A DNA stretch of 64,000 nucleotides from Candidatus Competibacteraceae bacterium (lineage in GTDB: Bacteria > Pseudomonadota > Gammaproteobacteria > Competibacterales > Competibacteraceae): contig JADJQQ010000003.1 of assembly GCA_016712625.1 (NCBI GenBank), positions 141,953-205,952 of the forward strand, read 5' to 3'. Of this stretch, positions 17,931-26,908 are shown piece after piece. Position numbers and translations under genes: made by a program. Numbering within the stretch: position 1 is the stretch's first letter; every line of letters starts with the position of its first letter. Below the pieces are notes generated by a model. The model did not search any database. It saw only the letters and a list, made by a program, of their open reading frames with translations, and had not been told where the DNA came from.

Positions 17931-18059
17931 TCTATCCGATGGAGTTCTTTTCTTTTCTCCCTCTGTGGGGTTTCCCCCTCCATGAGGGTTTGCCTGGGCG
18001 ACGGAGAAATACCTTGTTCAGGGAGAGCTTCCAAGCTTCTCAAAGACAGGGCCGTGATG

Positions 18060-19150
18060 TTTCAAAGCGGGTGTAAATCCCGTCCAAGGGATTCTGGGCC
18101 TCTAAGGTCCGCTTAACTTGGCTGGCGTGGGGAGTTCATTGTTGGCGACAACAATGACCGGATTAAGACCAAATCCGGGGTTCTTGTTAAACGCAAGACC
18201 GCGAATAGCTCAACCATGAGAGGCCCGTAAGGGCTTGCCAGTAAATTCCATTCAGAGACGGTGCCAAATCGCGAAAAATCTTTATCGATGGGTAAGCGAA
18301 CGCTTCTAGGTTCGGTTCGCAGAAATCTTGCTTTGTTTCTTCAACATCGCAAGCAAACGATGTCGGGGTTGATCGCCTCGCCATACGATAGAGAGTTGGG
18401 GATCGTATCCCCTAGCAACGTGACTAATGGAGTGGAGAGCATCACTAATCCGGGAAGCACTGCAAGCCTCCGGTTTAGCCAACCGGTGCCTGAGAATAGT
18501 CACTCAGGTGGTTAAAAAGCTGTAGTGTGGGAGTGTGCTTTGAGTAGAAGTTAGCGCGTTGGAACGCGCATCTCAAAAAAGTGAAAGCGCAACTACTTTA
18601 TAGACATAAAAAAGTAGGCCGCAACCACTTAGAGAATGCGCAACTACAACTAATGAACCTAGTGGTTTTAGCGCCGATAGGAGGCGCGATAAACCACTGG
18701 GGTTCACGCTCAGCGATGACCGTGGCAAGGCAGTCACGGCTCGTTCAGGTGCTACGGGTGGTGCCGGGCATAACTGACGACGAAAGGAGCGACGCGCTTT
18801 AAGCGCGTACCAACAATGTGCGGGTGGGATCATGCCGCTTCAAATCCAGGATTTGGACTTGAAGCGCGGGTCCCGATACCTGCTCCTTGGAAAGGAAGTC
18901 TCGTGGTGTCATGAGGATCGCCCTGGCGGGTGAAGTTCATGAGGCAACGATGCTGGTGACAAGATATAGGCCCTGTGCTCACACTCGGCCAAAATAACCG
19001 CCTCGTGTGGTTAGTCCTGGAGGTTTTATTTGAGGCTTTCAGGAAGGTTCGGGCGGATAATAGTTATTAGCGGTTTTCGGCTTTCCGAGAGATTGTGCCT
19101 GAGGGTCAGTGACCCAAACAATCTCTCTCCTTGGAAAGGAATTAGAGCTA
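18060..19150 (+). ncRNA. About 1.1 kb of highly folded non-coding DNA
   Basis: No convincing gene fits this stretch, but hairpins are dense: CATTGTTG-GCGA-CAACAATG (18137-18156), CCGGATT/AATCCGG (18158-18178), CCTGAG/CTCAGG (near 18490), a long stem AGTGGTTTTA...AACCACT closing GCGCC/GGCGC (about 18660-18700), ACGCGCT/AGCGCGT (about 18792-18808), CGCTTCAA/TTGAAGCG (about 18837-18866) and AGAGATTGT/ACAATCTCT with inner GGGTCA/TGACCC (19088-19126). CTCCTTGGAAAGGA occurs twice, near 18880 and 19127. The last hairpin lies 28 bases before the next start codon. This suggests a large structured RNA or a folded leader; the strand is inferred from the neighbour. Confidence 0.5.
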
Positions 19151-19154
19151 GGAT

Positions 19155-19841
19155 ATGGATTATCACTACACTGCAACCACTGTGGGTGGGTTCGTTCAAC
19201 AACTCGCTGTGTGCTACGTCGGGCGCGGATACTGGTTCTATGTCCAGGGCACAATCCCTAAGAACAAAGACCCCAAGGCAATTGATGAAAAGCTTCTAAC
19301 CAAATACCAGATTCCCGCTTCCAAGTTTCAGCGCTGCCGACGCAAGCGCTGGGGGGTGGCAAACCTGCAATACCTCCGCTGGGAGAATTCGTTTCTCATT
19401 CTCGCGACGCATGGGATACATGCGTTTTTCAACGAAGAAGCCAAGCGGATTAAAGACGTGCGCCGGGAACCGATTTACTTTGAGGGCTACTCCATCAGCT
19501 ATCAAAACGGTCATCCCAAGGTGGGCCTGGCGCAAGATACTTATGAAGACTTAAAAGCCTACTTCCTGGAACTGGCCGTACATCGGCAAGCGGGTTACAT
19601 CGCGGAAGAAGTTAAGAAACTCCCTTATGAGTCTTATGCGCCGGTGAGAAGGCAACTGCTCTACATTCTCACTGCGGTTAATAAGCGCCGCAAAGCGGCG
19701 GGGCTGTCATTAGTTCAATATCAGTGCATTCGCTACAAGCGAAATATCTACCGGCCTTTTGCGCCGGCTCTCCCCTCCCCTACTGGCGATCACTGGAGAA
19801 GACCCCGAAAAGGGAAGCAGCGGGCGAAAAAGCGGGGGTGA
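19155..19841 (+). CDS. 228-residue basic protein of unknown function linked to the folded region
   Basis: The protein starts MDYHYTATTVGGFVQQLAVC and continues with GRGYWFYVQGTIPKNKDP. It is rich in arginine and lysine (FQRCRRKRWGVANLQYLR, APVRRQLLYILTAVNKRRKA) and ends in a basic tail, KGKQRAKKRG. This composition suits nucleic-acid binding. There are no membrane segments and no motif I can assign. Hairpins run right up to its start, so the RNA and the protein may be one unit. The next gene, at 19849, is convergent with a gap of only seven bases. Confidence 0.6.
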   Translation: MDYHYTATTVGGFVQQLAVCYVGRGYWFYVQGTIPKNKDPKAIDEKLLTKYQIPASKFQRCRRKRWGVANLQYLRWENSFLILATHGIHAFFNEEAKRIKDVRREPIYFEGYSISYQNGHPKVGLAQDTYEDLKAYFLELAVHRQAGYIAEEVKKLPYESYAPVRRQLLYILTAVNKRRKAAGLSLVQYQCIRYKRNIYRPFAPALPSPTGDHWRRPRKGKQRAKKRG

Positions 19842-19848
19842 GCTAACA

Positions 19849-20349
19849 TCAATATCCCATATTGAGTTTCTGGGCCTGCTCAGCTAGTTCATCCAATGCT
19901 TTCATCCTGGCTTTGTCAACTTGGTTTTTATAAGCCATGAGGTCACTAAAAAGAACTCGGCGATGTGTTCCAACTTTTCGATGCGATATTGCACCTTCGT
20001 CTAAAAGACGAACCAGATATGGCCGGGAGACATTAAGTAGGTCGGCGGCTTGTTTAGTTGTCAACTCGGCGTGAATTGGAATCGGTGTGATGGCGTTGCC
20101 TTTTGCCATTTCGGTTAGAATATCTACTAACAAACGCACAGCGGAAGCCGGCAAAGCTAAAGACTCTGGTGGATGACCTTTCTCCACGATCTGTATATTC
20201 AAATTGCGATGTTCACTGGCATATAAAGCTAGCAGTTGGCTAGACTCACGCGCTAATAATGCTTCGTTTGCCGTTGGCACAACAGGCTCAGCTTTTGGTA
20301 TTAAGGAATTCATATTACCTACCCTTGAGGGTGTATTTTTAGTTTCCAC
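19849..20349 (-). CDS. Excisionase-type HTH protein, antitoxin-like
   Basis: The protein has 166 residues. The C-terminal half carries a MerR/excisionase-family helix-turn-helix: ELTTKQAADLLNVSRPYLV, then RLLDEGAISHRKVGTHRRV. The N-terminal half (LPASAVRLLVDILTEMAKGN) is the usual companion region of antitoxins that pair with PIN toxins. No PIN gene follows; downstream is the convergent 228-residue gene. It is therefore an orphan antitoxin, or a regulator of nearby plasmid genes. The start could also be the internal MNSLIPKAEP. Confidence 0.7.
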   Translation of the reverse strand: METKNTPSRVGNMNSLIPKAEPVVPTANEALLARESSQLLALYASEHRNLNIQIVEKGHPPESLALPASAVRLLVDILTEMAKGNAITPIPIHAELTTKQAADLLNVSRPYLVRLLDEGAISHRKVGTHRRVLFSDLMAYKNQVDKARMKALDELAEQAQKLNMGY

Positions 20350-20665
20350 ATCTCACACAAGCGAAATAACACAAATCATCGAAAAAGTGTTTCTTTGTAC
20401 TTGCCTTCATTACTGAACTGTCGTTGCAAAGTAGAAGCCCGTTAAGCGGCCTAGAAAGCCGCTGGCCGGTTTCGCCTGCAAGGGGCTAGAAAGGGGGTTC
20501 AGTGTCTGGCTTGTTGGCCTAGGATGGCCGTATAGGGGCTTCTGGCGGACGGTTCCTGTTATTGCCTCTGGGGGCCGCATTTACAAGTTCCTGCTAATGG
20601 TTCGGATTACCTAGCTATCAAAATTTGAATATTACTAATAATTTCAAATAGTCAATTCGTTTCCT

Positions 20666-20996
20666 TGTGAGTTCTTATTCGTAATTTTGTGGCTGGGTTG
20701 CTTTTGGTGAGGTATCGGTTGCCACTGTCCTACCGGAATCCCCGCTTTTTTTACCCCTAATTTTTTAAAAAACACCTTGCGATGCTTCGGGGGCCACTTC
20801 CGTTGGGAGTTATCCACAGGCTGGTTTGGCCCTACAGGTGTTTATAGGTACATATAGGGTAATATAGGGGGCGCTAATTCGCTTTTAATTTCAAATACTT
20901 ACGATGGTTTTGTGTGAGTATATATTCGTAACTTTGTGAGTTCTTATTCGTAAACTGTGAGTTCTTATTCGTGATTTTGTGAGTTCTTATTCGTAG
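20666..20996. other. oriV: Plasmid replication origin: iterons
   Basis: The 19-base iteron TGTGAGTTCTTATTCGTAA occurs at 20935-20953, with near-identical units at 20913-20931, 20956-20974 and 20978-20996, spaced 21-22 bp so they share one helix face. A separate unit lies at 20666-20684. An AT-rich stretch (about 20870-20912) adjoins the cluster. Iterons bind the Rep protein encoded immediately downstream. The stretch 20350-20665 shows only GC hairpins around AGAAGCCC and no gene. Confidence 0.85.
20810..20818 (+). promoter_or_regulatory. DnaA box
   Basis: TTATCCACA, a perfect consensus DnaA box, left of the iteron cluster. Confidence 0.75.
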
Positions 20997-21011
20997 GGAT
21001 GAGCCCTTGCC

Positions 21012-21020
21012 TGTGGATAA
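21012..21020 (-). promoter_or_regulatory. DnaA box, inverted
   Basis: TGTGGATAA is the perfect consensus on the other strand, right of the iterons. The two boxes bracket the four-iteron cluster symmetrically. Confidence 0.75.
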
Positions 21021-21072
21021 CTCTGCCTGGTTTCTGTTGGGAGGTTGATCTATTCTTGATATTGACAATCTG

Positions 21073-22275
21073 ATGGGTAAGTGTTCAGGAAATGTCATGA
21101 AAGATAATCACTTAGATAAGCTAATTACTGAGTCCCTCGCGATTGAGGCCGAAGATGCCAAAGATGCTGGCTCCATCGGGTTCATTTCGAGAGCGCTTAC
21201 CCAAGCTACGCTGCCGCATAGGCCGATTGCCGGAAATGAGTTTACCCGTCGTAACGGAAACCTTACGCTTTCGATCATGTCGCCTAGCGTTATCGGATTA
21301 CCCTACGGGATCATCCCTCGCTTGCTCGTGTCCTGGGTGACTTCTGAAGCGGTGCGCACGCGGTCGCCGGAGCTAGAACTCGGGCCGTCTCTATCACACT
21401 TCATGCGAGAGTTGGGGCTTATTCCAAGTGGTGGAAGATGGGGAGGCATTACCCGGCTCCGTGAGCAAATGGTCCGGCTTTTTGCTTCTTCAGTTACTTG
21501 CATTTACGAAGATAAACACAAGACGGGTATCTACGGGGTTAAGATTGTCAGTGAAGCTAATCTTTGGTGGGACCCGAAATCGCCTGACCAGATACCGCTT
21601 TGGAAGTCTACACTCAAGTTAGGAGCGGATTTTTATAAAGAAATTATCAATAATCCAATTCCAATAGATATGCGGGCACTCAAGGCCCTGAGGCGGTCGC
21701 CAATGGCCTTGGATATTTACTGCTGGCTGACCTACCGCATGTCCTATTTGCGCAAGCCTGCTGAAATTCCTTGGCCTGCGCTAGAAATGCAATTTGGCGC
21801 GGACTATGGGCGAACGATTGACTTCAAGGTCAACTTTCTCAAGCAACTGCAAGCTGTTCTTGTCGTCTATCCTGAAGCAAAAGTTGAAGAAGGGAATCAT
21901 GGCCTCTTGCTTAAACCGAGTAAGCCTCATATCGCGCAAGCCTCTAAGTCTTGGGGAAACGTGGGGGTAGGCCATAAATCACCTCCCTCCCCTTTCGAGG
22001 AGGGCCGGATTATTGAATCGCAAGCTCTCCCTCCTCCTGTTCTGGTAAGCCTGCCAACATCTGCTGTTACCCCTCCCAAGACGGTTGAAAGCTCGGTTAT
22101 CCGGCTTTCAACGGAAACCTACGAGAAAGCCAAGAAGGTTGCTCCGGGCTGGGATGTGTACTTCTTGGAACAAGAGTGGCGCGAATGGGTTGCAGATAAG
22201 GAAAAACCAAAAGATCCTGATGCTGCTTTCATTGGTTTCTGCAAGCAGAGATTTCAGAAGAAAGGTAGGCCGTAA
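21073..22275 (+). CDS. repA: Plasmid replication initiator, RepA_C family
   Basis: The protein has 400 residues from ATG 21073; an alternative start is ATG 21097 (MKDNHLDKLIT). It fits the RepA family of iteron plasmids (PF04796): GLPYGIIPRLLVSWVTSEAV, then FMRELGLIPSGGRWG and IDMRALKALRRSPMALDIY are its landmark segments, forming winged-helix DNA-binding units. The C-terminal 100 residues are proline-rich, with a short helical end. It binds the iterons just upstream and recruits DnaA at the two boxes. The gene is intact and is the best evidence for a plasmid backbone in this window. Confidence 0.88.
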   Translation: MGKCSGNVMKDNHLDKLITESLAIEAEDAKDAGSIGFISRALTQATLPHRPIAGNEFTRRNGNLTLSIMSPSVIGLPYGIIPRLLVSWVTSEAVRTRSPELELGPSLSHFMRELGLIPSGGRWGGITRLREQMVRLFASSVTCIYEDKHKTGIYGVKIVSEANLWWDPKSPDQIPLWKSTLKLGADFYKEIINNPIPIDMRALKALRRSPMALDIYCWLTYRMSYLRKPAEIPWPALEMQFGADYGRTIDFKVNFLKQLQAVLVVYPEAKVEEGNHGLLLKPSKPHIAQASKSWGNVGVGHKSPPSPFEEGRIIESQALPPPVLVSLPTSAVTPPKTVESSVIRLSTETYEKAKKVAPGWDVYFLEQEWREWVADKEKPKDPDAAFIGFCKQRFQKKGRP

Positions 22276-22306
22276 AATACTGTAATTATTTGTTATTTTT
22301 ATAACT

Positions 22307-22320
22307 ATGTAAAGCTACAT
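22307..22320. promoter_or_regulatory. Palindrome of the TGTAAAGC family
   Basis: ATGTAAAGCTACAT, just after repA, resembles the AT-rich palindromes at 24250, 24287, 25264, 26257 and 27921. All centre on AAAGC or GCTTT. Confidence 0.4.
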
Positions 22321-22423
22321 AGATTTATATAATTATTTACAGAGTGCTTTATAAATTAACGCGCGTGACTGTAAAAAGTTTGATGGGCTAATAAACAGAG
22401 ATATTTATTCTTATCGAATTGAA

Positions 22424-23043
22424 ATGACAGAGCCGATCTTTAAGTTATCTCGCGTTTCAGGCGCTCCGGTTTCGGACGATGAGTTGATCGCCGATTTACA
22501 GCGGGTTGCACAATCGCAGAACTTGGATACCGTGCCCCAAAAGAAGTATGGTCCCCTCGGTATGTTTGACTACAGCACTGTTATTGCTGGATTCCTCGTG
22601 GAATGAACTATTCGCTGGCCTTACCTGTCCAGAAGTCGAATTTGCGGCACTGATTTGAAAACCTGCTTGTTCTTTGGCAGTATCTGGGTCGGCAGCTTTG
22701 CTTGGTCAGGTTGTCATCTCCTCCATCACATCTGTCTAATCCCGCCATAACCGGCGCTTTGGCTCCTGGATTGCGTCGCTAGAAGCGTTCGTTAACTATG
22801 CCAACGGTAGCGGCGTTGAATCACCGCAATCGCCGATGGAGAAACGCGCACAGGCGGACCCTTGCCTTCGCTGGCATGTGCTTCAACGTGACCGTTTTAC
22901 CTGTTGCGCCTGCGGCGCAAGTCCGGCTCTCACTCCCGGCGTTCTGCTTCAGTGATCACATAGTCGTGGAGCAAGGTGGCGAAACATTGCTAGATGATCT
23001 GCAAACACTTTGTTCATTCTGTAATTGCGGAAAATCAATTTGA
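22424..23043 (+). pseudogene. HNH homing-endonuclease-type protein, deleted and frameshifted
   Basis: The first 60 codons (MTEPIFKLSRVSGAPVSDDE, then YGPLGMFDYSTV) match the start of HNH proteins that carry homing-endonuclease-associated repeats. After a stop at 22606 a later part of the same kind of protein returns: SLEAFVNYANGSG, WHVLQRDRFTCCACGASP, then in another frame HIVVEQGGETLLDDLQTLCS, the HNH core with its zinc cysteines. The middle repeats are missing and two frame changes are present, so the gene is dead. It may mark a past homing or DNA-mobility event beside repA. Confidence 0.65.
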
Positions 23044-23144
23044 GACAGACTAGAAAAATCTGAGGTAATAATAGCTATCTATCCAATATTTTCCAACACA
23101 AAGTAAATCGTAATTGCTTTACAAGCATAAAGCACTCCCCTGCC

Positions 23145-23432
23145 CTACCACACCTCCCTAATCAGCTTAATAAGCTTTTCCGGCGTGGTCTTCTCCCCTA
23201 GGGCTATTAAGCCCTTGATGACGGCCGTTTCGCTAATTGGCCGCTCGCTCTCCCCGTTGATGGCAGTAGTAATTTTCTGCAAGCGCATGATGTCAGTGGG
23301 TGTAAGGCGGAAGTTCTTTAGCCTTGGTTGTTGCCGCTGGTTCACCAGGGGAAGCGATTCGCTTTCTTCGGTAGATTTTCGCTGTACCGCTTCAGAAAGC
23401 TTAGATTTGCCAGTAAGGGGCTTTTTAGCCAT
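23145..23432 (-). CDS. ParA partner, putative centromere-binding protein
   Basis: The protein has 95 residues and a basic N-terminal tail (MAKKPLTGKSKLSEAVQRKS). The C-terminal half (RLTPTDIMRLQKITTAI, then SETAVIKGLIALGEK) could form a ribbon-helix-helix-like or other small DNA-binding fold. It overlaps the end of parA by eight bases. Small basic genes after Walker-type parA genes normally encode the ParB/ParG-like adaptor that binds the centromere and parA promoter. The AT-rich palindromes upstream of parA are its likely sites. Assignment is from position and composition. Confidence 0.6.
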   Translation of the reverse strand: MAKKPLTGKSKLSEAVQRKSTEESESLPLVNQRQQPRLKNFRLTPTDIMRLQKITTAINGESERPISETAVIKGLIALGEKTTPEKLIKLIREVW

Positions 23433-24186
23433 GAGTCAAAACCTCCTGAGTTAAAGCCAAGAAGTCTTGGGTTCCGTTCCCTTTCGGGTCAAAGGTAAAG
23501 ACTGGCTCGTTGTTAATCTGGGCCTGGTTAAGAGCTTCTGTTTTGCGAATAACGGTTTTAAGCAACTTATCCGAGAAAGGCTCAAGTTGGGTTTCGATAA
23601 ACTGGTTTGTTTGCTTATTTCTCCCGTCATAAGCATTTCGCAGAATCAGATATTTGAAATTCTCGCTCTCTTTGACTTCGGCAATCGAAGAAAACAGGTC
23701 TGCGATCCCGTCCAGAGAATACTTCCCGTAGATAGTCGGAATGATGATCTGGTCCGCTGTGTAGATGGCGTTAATCGTCAAAACGCCAAGGTTTGGCGGG
23801 CAATCAATCAGGATGATGTCAAACTCGGAAGCAATCTTTTTAATGTGGTTATAAAGCAGCTTTTCGCGGTGGGTCCTCACCGTGATTTGCTCGGCGGTGA
23901 TCGCTAAGCGGATATTGGAGGGAATGATGAACAAGCCTGGTGAGGGCTCACCGTTTACTATCGCGGGCCGGATAAGCGGGTGAAGGTCTAAGCTCCGGTC
24001 GATGAAAATTTCCTTGGTGGTGAGTTCCTTGGGGATTTCAGGACAGTAGATGACGCTCGCGTGGGCCTGGGGATCAAGGTCAATTAGCAACGTGCGCTTG
24101 CCTGCTTGCGCTAGGCCGTAGGCCAGATTGACCGCAATGGTTGACTTCCCTACCCCGCCCTTTTGGTTAAGGACTGCGTAAATCAT
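23425..24186 (-). CDS. parA: Plasmid partition ATPase ParA
   Basis: The deviant Walker A is intact (MIYAVLNQKGGVGKSTIAVN), followed by LLIDLDPQAHAS and DIILIDCPPNLG. This is a small ParA (Ib-type length, about 253 residues) without an N-terminal HTH, so autoregulation should lie with the partner protein. I place the start at ATG 24186, since the upstream GTG 24195 overlaps GAGGTG, a good ribosome site for the ATG. It acts with the 95-residue protein to distribute plasmid copies. The gene is intact. Confidence 0.9.
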   Translation of the reverse strand: MIYAVLNQKGGVGKSTIAVNLAYGLAQAGKRTLLIDLDPQAHASVIYCPEIPKELTTKEIFIDRSLDLHPLIRPAIVNGEPSPGLFIIPSNIRLAITAEQITVRTHREKLLYNHIKKIASEFDIILIDCPPNLGVLTINAIYTADQIIIPTIYGKYSLDGIADLFSSIAEVKESENFKYLILRNAYDGRNKQTNQFIETQLEPFSDKLLKTVIRKTEALNQAQINNEPVFTFDPKGNGTQDFLALTQEVLTHG

Positions 24187-24249
24187 AATCTTCACCTCTT
24201 TTATTAACTTATTAAAAATACTATTAAATATAGAAGATTACGAATAAAA

Positions 24250-24303
24250 TGTAAAGCATAACTACTTTACAAATATCTTTCACCTCGCTTTACATTTATA
24301 AAG
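24250..24303. promoter_or_regulatory. Palindrome pair upstream of parA
   Basis: TGTAAAG (24250-24256) faces CTTTACA (24265-24271), and GCTTTA...TAAAGC (24287-24303) follows. They lie upstream of parA in AT-rich DNA, where a centromere and operator are expected. The rest of the 24.2-24.65 kb gap shows no gene. Confidence 0.5.
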
Positions 24304-24653
24304 CTTACCTGCTTGCTCTTATCGGCGATAGTCTGCGGATGTTAGCCAAACGAAAAGGATCTCGCTGATGGTCCCACCTCTGCGCGATAAGAAATCTGTT
24401 TCTGGGCAGAACATCGCGGTTCAACCTCCATAAAATATCTCGCTTAATAAGTTAGAAGCTAATAACAATACCGCTCTTTTTTGCATAACCTTACTGTGTC
24501 TTCTTTGAAAATATGGATTGAGAAATATGGTGTAGGTCACTGGATTTTATTAAGAGGTTAGGTCGCGTTTTTCATTGTCTGTTTAAGGCTGGAAACATTC
24601 GGAAAAAGCAGCATTTGCTTTTCTCGGCTGTTTCCAGCCTGGGAGTAACAGCG

Positions 24654-25139
24654 ATGAAGACAGTATTAGCGGTTAGAGACTTGCTTGGTGACTATCGGCC
24701 TGCGAATTCTGACGAGATTCTCTCTGCTGCCAAAGAGGTCATTTCGCATCGGTTCCGGCGTGGGGTTTGTATCATGGCTCCGTTGATGTCTATTGATTTA
24801 TTTCAACAGAAACTTGTGCTCCGAAAACAAGAGGTTTTCGCTGCTCTGTTTCTCGATAATAAGCATCGAGTGATTATCTACGAAGAGCTTTTCTACGGTA
24901 CGATTGATTCGGCCTCCGTTTACCCGCGAATCGTGGCCCAAAAGGCGCTGCAACATAATGCGGCGGCGGTCATTGTGGCCCACAATCATCCTTCGGGTGT
25001 TGCTGAGCCTAGCTTAGCCGATAGCAATATTACGCATCGGCTAAAGGAAGCGCTGGCCCTGGTGGAGGTGCGGCTGCTGGATCATATCGTGGTCGGTGAT
25101 GGCAAATGCGTCTCGCTTGCCGAACGCGGGGTGATATGA
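24654..25139 (+). CDS. radC: RadC-family JAB/MPN protein
   Basis: I start at ATG 24654, 161 residues, with GGGAG about nine bases upstream. The JAB/MPN metal site is complete: a glutamate in IIYEELF, H110 and H112 in HNHPSG, and D123 in SLADSN. This is the short plasmid/YeeS-like form without the N-terminal helix-hairpin-helix part of chromosomal RadC. Such genes are common on mobile elements; the activity is not settled, and a role in recombination or DNA repair is only suspected. Confidence 0.85.
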   Translation: MKTVLAVRDLLGDYRPANSDEILSAAKEVISHRFRRGVCIMAPLMSIDLFQQKLVLRKQEVFAALFLDNKHRVIIYEELFYGTIDSASVYPRIVAQKALQHNAAAVIVAHNHPSGVAEPSLADSNITHRLKEALALVEVRLLDHIVVGDGKCVSLAERGVI

Positions 25140-25263
25140 AGTCTCTTGCTGAAGGGATCGCCCCCTTCAGCCTTGAGACTAAAAAGTTCCAGTCCTACGC
25201 CTATTTCACCTTATATTATAAATAGTTAAACATAATGTTAGAAAGTAGTAATGCTTTATAATA

Positions 25264-25282
25264 GTAAAGCATATTTGCTTTC
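25264..25282. promoter_or_regulatory. Palindrome of the TGTAAAGC family
   Basis: AAAGCATATTTGCTTT, with an overlapping GCTTTATAATAGTAAAGC just left, precedes the TacAT operon by about 90 bases. Confidence 0.4.
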
Positions 25283-25350
25283 TATTTATCTTTATATGAT
25301 GGGATGGGAAAGGGTAGGGGAGATAGGATAGAATCAAAAATGTGTTGATG

Positions 25351-25389
25351 TTGTATACACAAATATGGTATACGCATTGTATACACAAT
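25351..25389. promoter_or_regulatory. TacAT operator: three GTATAC sites
   Basis: TTGTATACACAA occurs twice (25351-25362 and 25378-25389) with a related TGGTATACGCA between them (25366-25376). The array ends 15 bases before the antitoxin start. Ribbon-helix-helix DUF1778 antitoxins repress from such repeats. Confidence 0.7.
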
Positions 25390-25403
25390 TAGGAGTCAAG
25401 GCC

Positions 25404-25703
25404 ATGGCCCAAGCAGCATCTAGTAAAGAATCCACTTCAGGGCGGGATGTCACTATCAACATTCGCGCTCAGCGGCGGCAAAGGGATTTGATTGACCAGG
25501 CGGCTGCCATGCTGGGTAAGAATCGGTCAGATTTTATGTTGGAGATTGCCTGTCGTGAGGCAGAATCGGTGTTCCTTGACCGGCGCATGTTTTCGGTGGA
25601 TGCCGAAGCTTGGGAAAAATTCAATACCCTGTTGGATGCGCCACCTCGCGAACTGCCCAAACTCCGCGAATTGCTCACCACAAAAGCCCCTTGGGAAAAA
25701 TGA
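25404..25703 (+). CDS. tacA: DUF1778 antitoxin of a GNAT toxin pair
   Basis: The start is ATG 25404 after TAGGAG. The 99 residues begin MAQAASSKESTSGRDVTINI, giving a ribbon-helix-helix strand, followed by RQRDLIDQAAAMLGKNRSDF and MLEIACREAESV, diagnostic of DUF1778. The C-terminal part (LLDAPPRELPKLRELLTTKA) is the toxin-wrapping segment. It neutralises the GNAT toxin and represses the operon at the GTATAC sites. Stop and toxin start overlap as ATGA. Confidence 0.9.
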   Translation: MAQAASSKESTSGRDVTINIRAQRRQRDLIDQAAAMLGKNRSDFMLEIACREAESVFLDRRMFSVDAEAWEKFNTLLDAPPRELPKLRELLTTKAPWEK

Positions 25704-26215
25704 CGAAAGTGGATCAGGAGCAGCTTGTTCCACCGGAGAGACTAGGCCCAACTCACGTATTAGAAGATTTTGACTGTGGAGTTCTTTCGCTTAATGAATG
25801 GCTGAAGCGTCGTGCTGAGCGCAATGAGCAAGAAGGGGCATCTCGAACCTATGTCCTATGCTCTGGCAAGCAAGTTGTAGGGTATTACTGTTTGGCTGCC
25901 GGTTCGGTCTGTTGTTTAGACGTGCCGGGTCGGGTGCGGCGCAATATGCCAGATCCAATTCCTGTGGTGGTCATAGGTCGCTTGGCAATTCATAAGGATT
26001 GGCAAGGACAGAAACTCGGAAGGGCTTTAATCCGCGATGCTGTGCTCAGGACGTTGAATGCGGCTGAAGTTGCTGGTGTAAGGGCAATTCTCGTTCACGC
26101 TATCTCTGAAGACGCTAAGCGATTTTATGAAAGCTGCGGATTTATGGAATCTCCAACTAATCCGATGACTCTCGTGGTTACGCTGAGAGATATAAAAAAT
26201 GCGCTTGATGTTTGA
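25700..26215 (+). CDS. tacT: GNAT-family acetyltransferase toxin
   Basis: The protein has 171 residues from ATG 25700, coupled to the antitoxin. Landmarks of TacT/AtaT toxins are visible: LEDFDCGVLSLNEWLKRRA at the start, the acetyl-CoA loop in VVVIGRLAIHKDWQGQKLGR, and KRFYESCGFMESP near the end, with the tyrosine used in catalysis. Relatives acetylate the amino group of aminoacyl-tRNA and stop translation. The pair should stabilise the plasmid. Intact. Confidence 0.9.
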   Translation: MTKVDQEQLVPPERLGPTHVLEDFDCGVLSLNEWLKRRAERNEQEGASRTYVLCSGKQVVGYYCLAAGSVCCLDVPGRVRRNMPDPIPVVVIGRLAIHKDWQGQKLGRALIRDAVLRTLNAAEVAGVRAILVHAISEDAKRFYESCGFMESPTNPMTLVVTLRDIKNALDV

Positions 26216-26256
26216 TATTTATTTAATAATATCAGTAGTATATCTAATTTAATGTA

Positions 26257-26270
26257 AAGCATAAATGCTT
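26257..26270. promoter_or_regulatory. Palindrome of the TGTAAAGC family
   Basis: AAGCATAAATGCTT, preceded by TGTA, lies between tacT and the methyltransferase-like gene. Confidence 0.4.
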
Positions 26271-26353
26271 GATAAATAGCTTTCTATTATTCTTTATTGT
26301 GTGCGGTGAAATTCTGATCCCTAAGTTGGCTTCCTTAAAGGAAAATAAAGCAT

Positions 26354-26908
26354 ATGAATACGGATAAACCTGGCGTCATTATCTTGCCCCCGGTACTCTA
26401 TGGAGTAGCGCTTGTTCTGGCACTGCTTCTGAACTGGGTTTGGCCCCTCAGCATCTTGTCGAGTACCGCAACGGCTATCTGGAGCGGAGTTCCGTTGCTG
26501 CTCTTAAGTGGGGCACTCGCCATTTGGGGTAAGCGCACCATGCAGAATGCAGGCACAAATATAAATCCTTTGCAGCCTGCCACCAGTCTTGTGATAACTG
26601 GGCCGTTCCGTTTTTCAAGGAATCCTCTCTACCTTTCTCTGACCCTCCTGTTCGCTGGCTTGTCTCTTGTAGCGAATACCTTGTGGGGCTTTATTGTACT
26701 CGTGTCGGTTTTAGTGGTTCTGCATTTCGGTGTGATCCTTCGTGAGGAGCGCTACCTAGAAGCCAAGTTTGGCGAGGGGGGATGGTTAAGGCGGTGGCCG
26801 GTATCTCCCAAGCGCGAGAGTGCGGGGGAATACCGGGGGGGGGCTTTGCGAATCTCCCGCGAAGTCGGGAATCCGCTTAAAGCCCGTATCAAACACCAGT
26901 CGCGCTAG
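26354..26908 (+). pseudogene. Isoprenylcysteine methyltransferase-like membrane protein, 3' end replaced
   Basis: Four hydrophobic segments and the family motif TGPFRFSRNPLYLSLTLLF followed by LREERYLEAKFGE identify an ICMT/PEMT-type integral membrane methyltransferase. After KFGE, about residue 140, the normal ending (tyrosine/arginine-rich, closing in an arginine-tryptophan motif) is replaced by the folded repeat that starts near 26780; the last 40 codons are read-through of that repeat. The gene was probably cut by insertion or recombination of the repeat and is likely inactive. Confidence 0.65.

Noticed and set aside
17672..18043. 123-codon minus-strand frame over the domain V region
   Set aside because: It overlaps the domain V hairpin and has arginine-rich, non-family sequence; taken as chance.
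18060..19150. rRNA or tRNA cluster
   Set aside because: I found no cloverleaf with a TTCGA-type arm and no conserved rRNA segments in this folded region.
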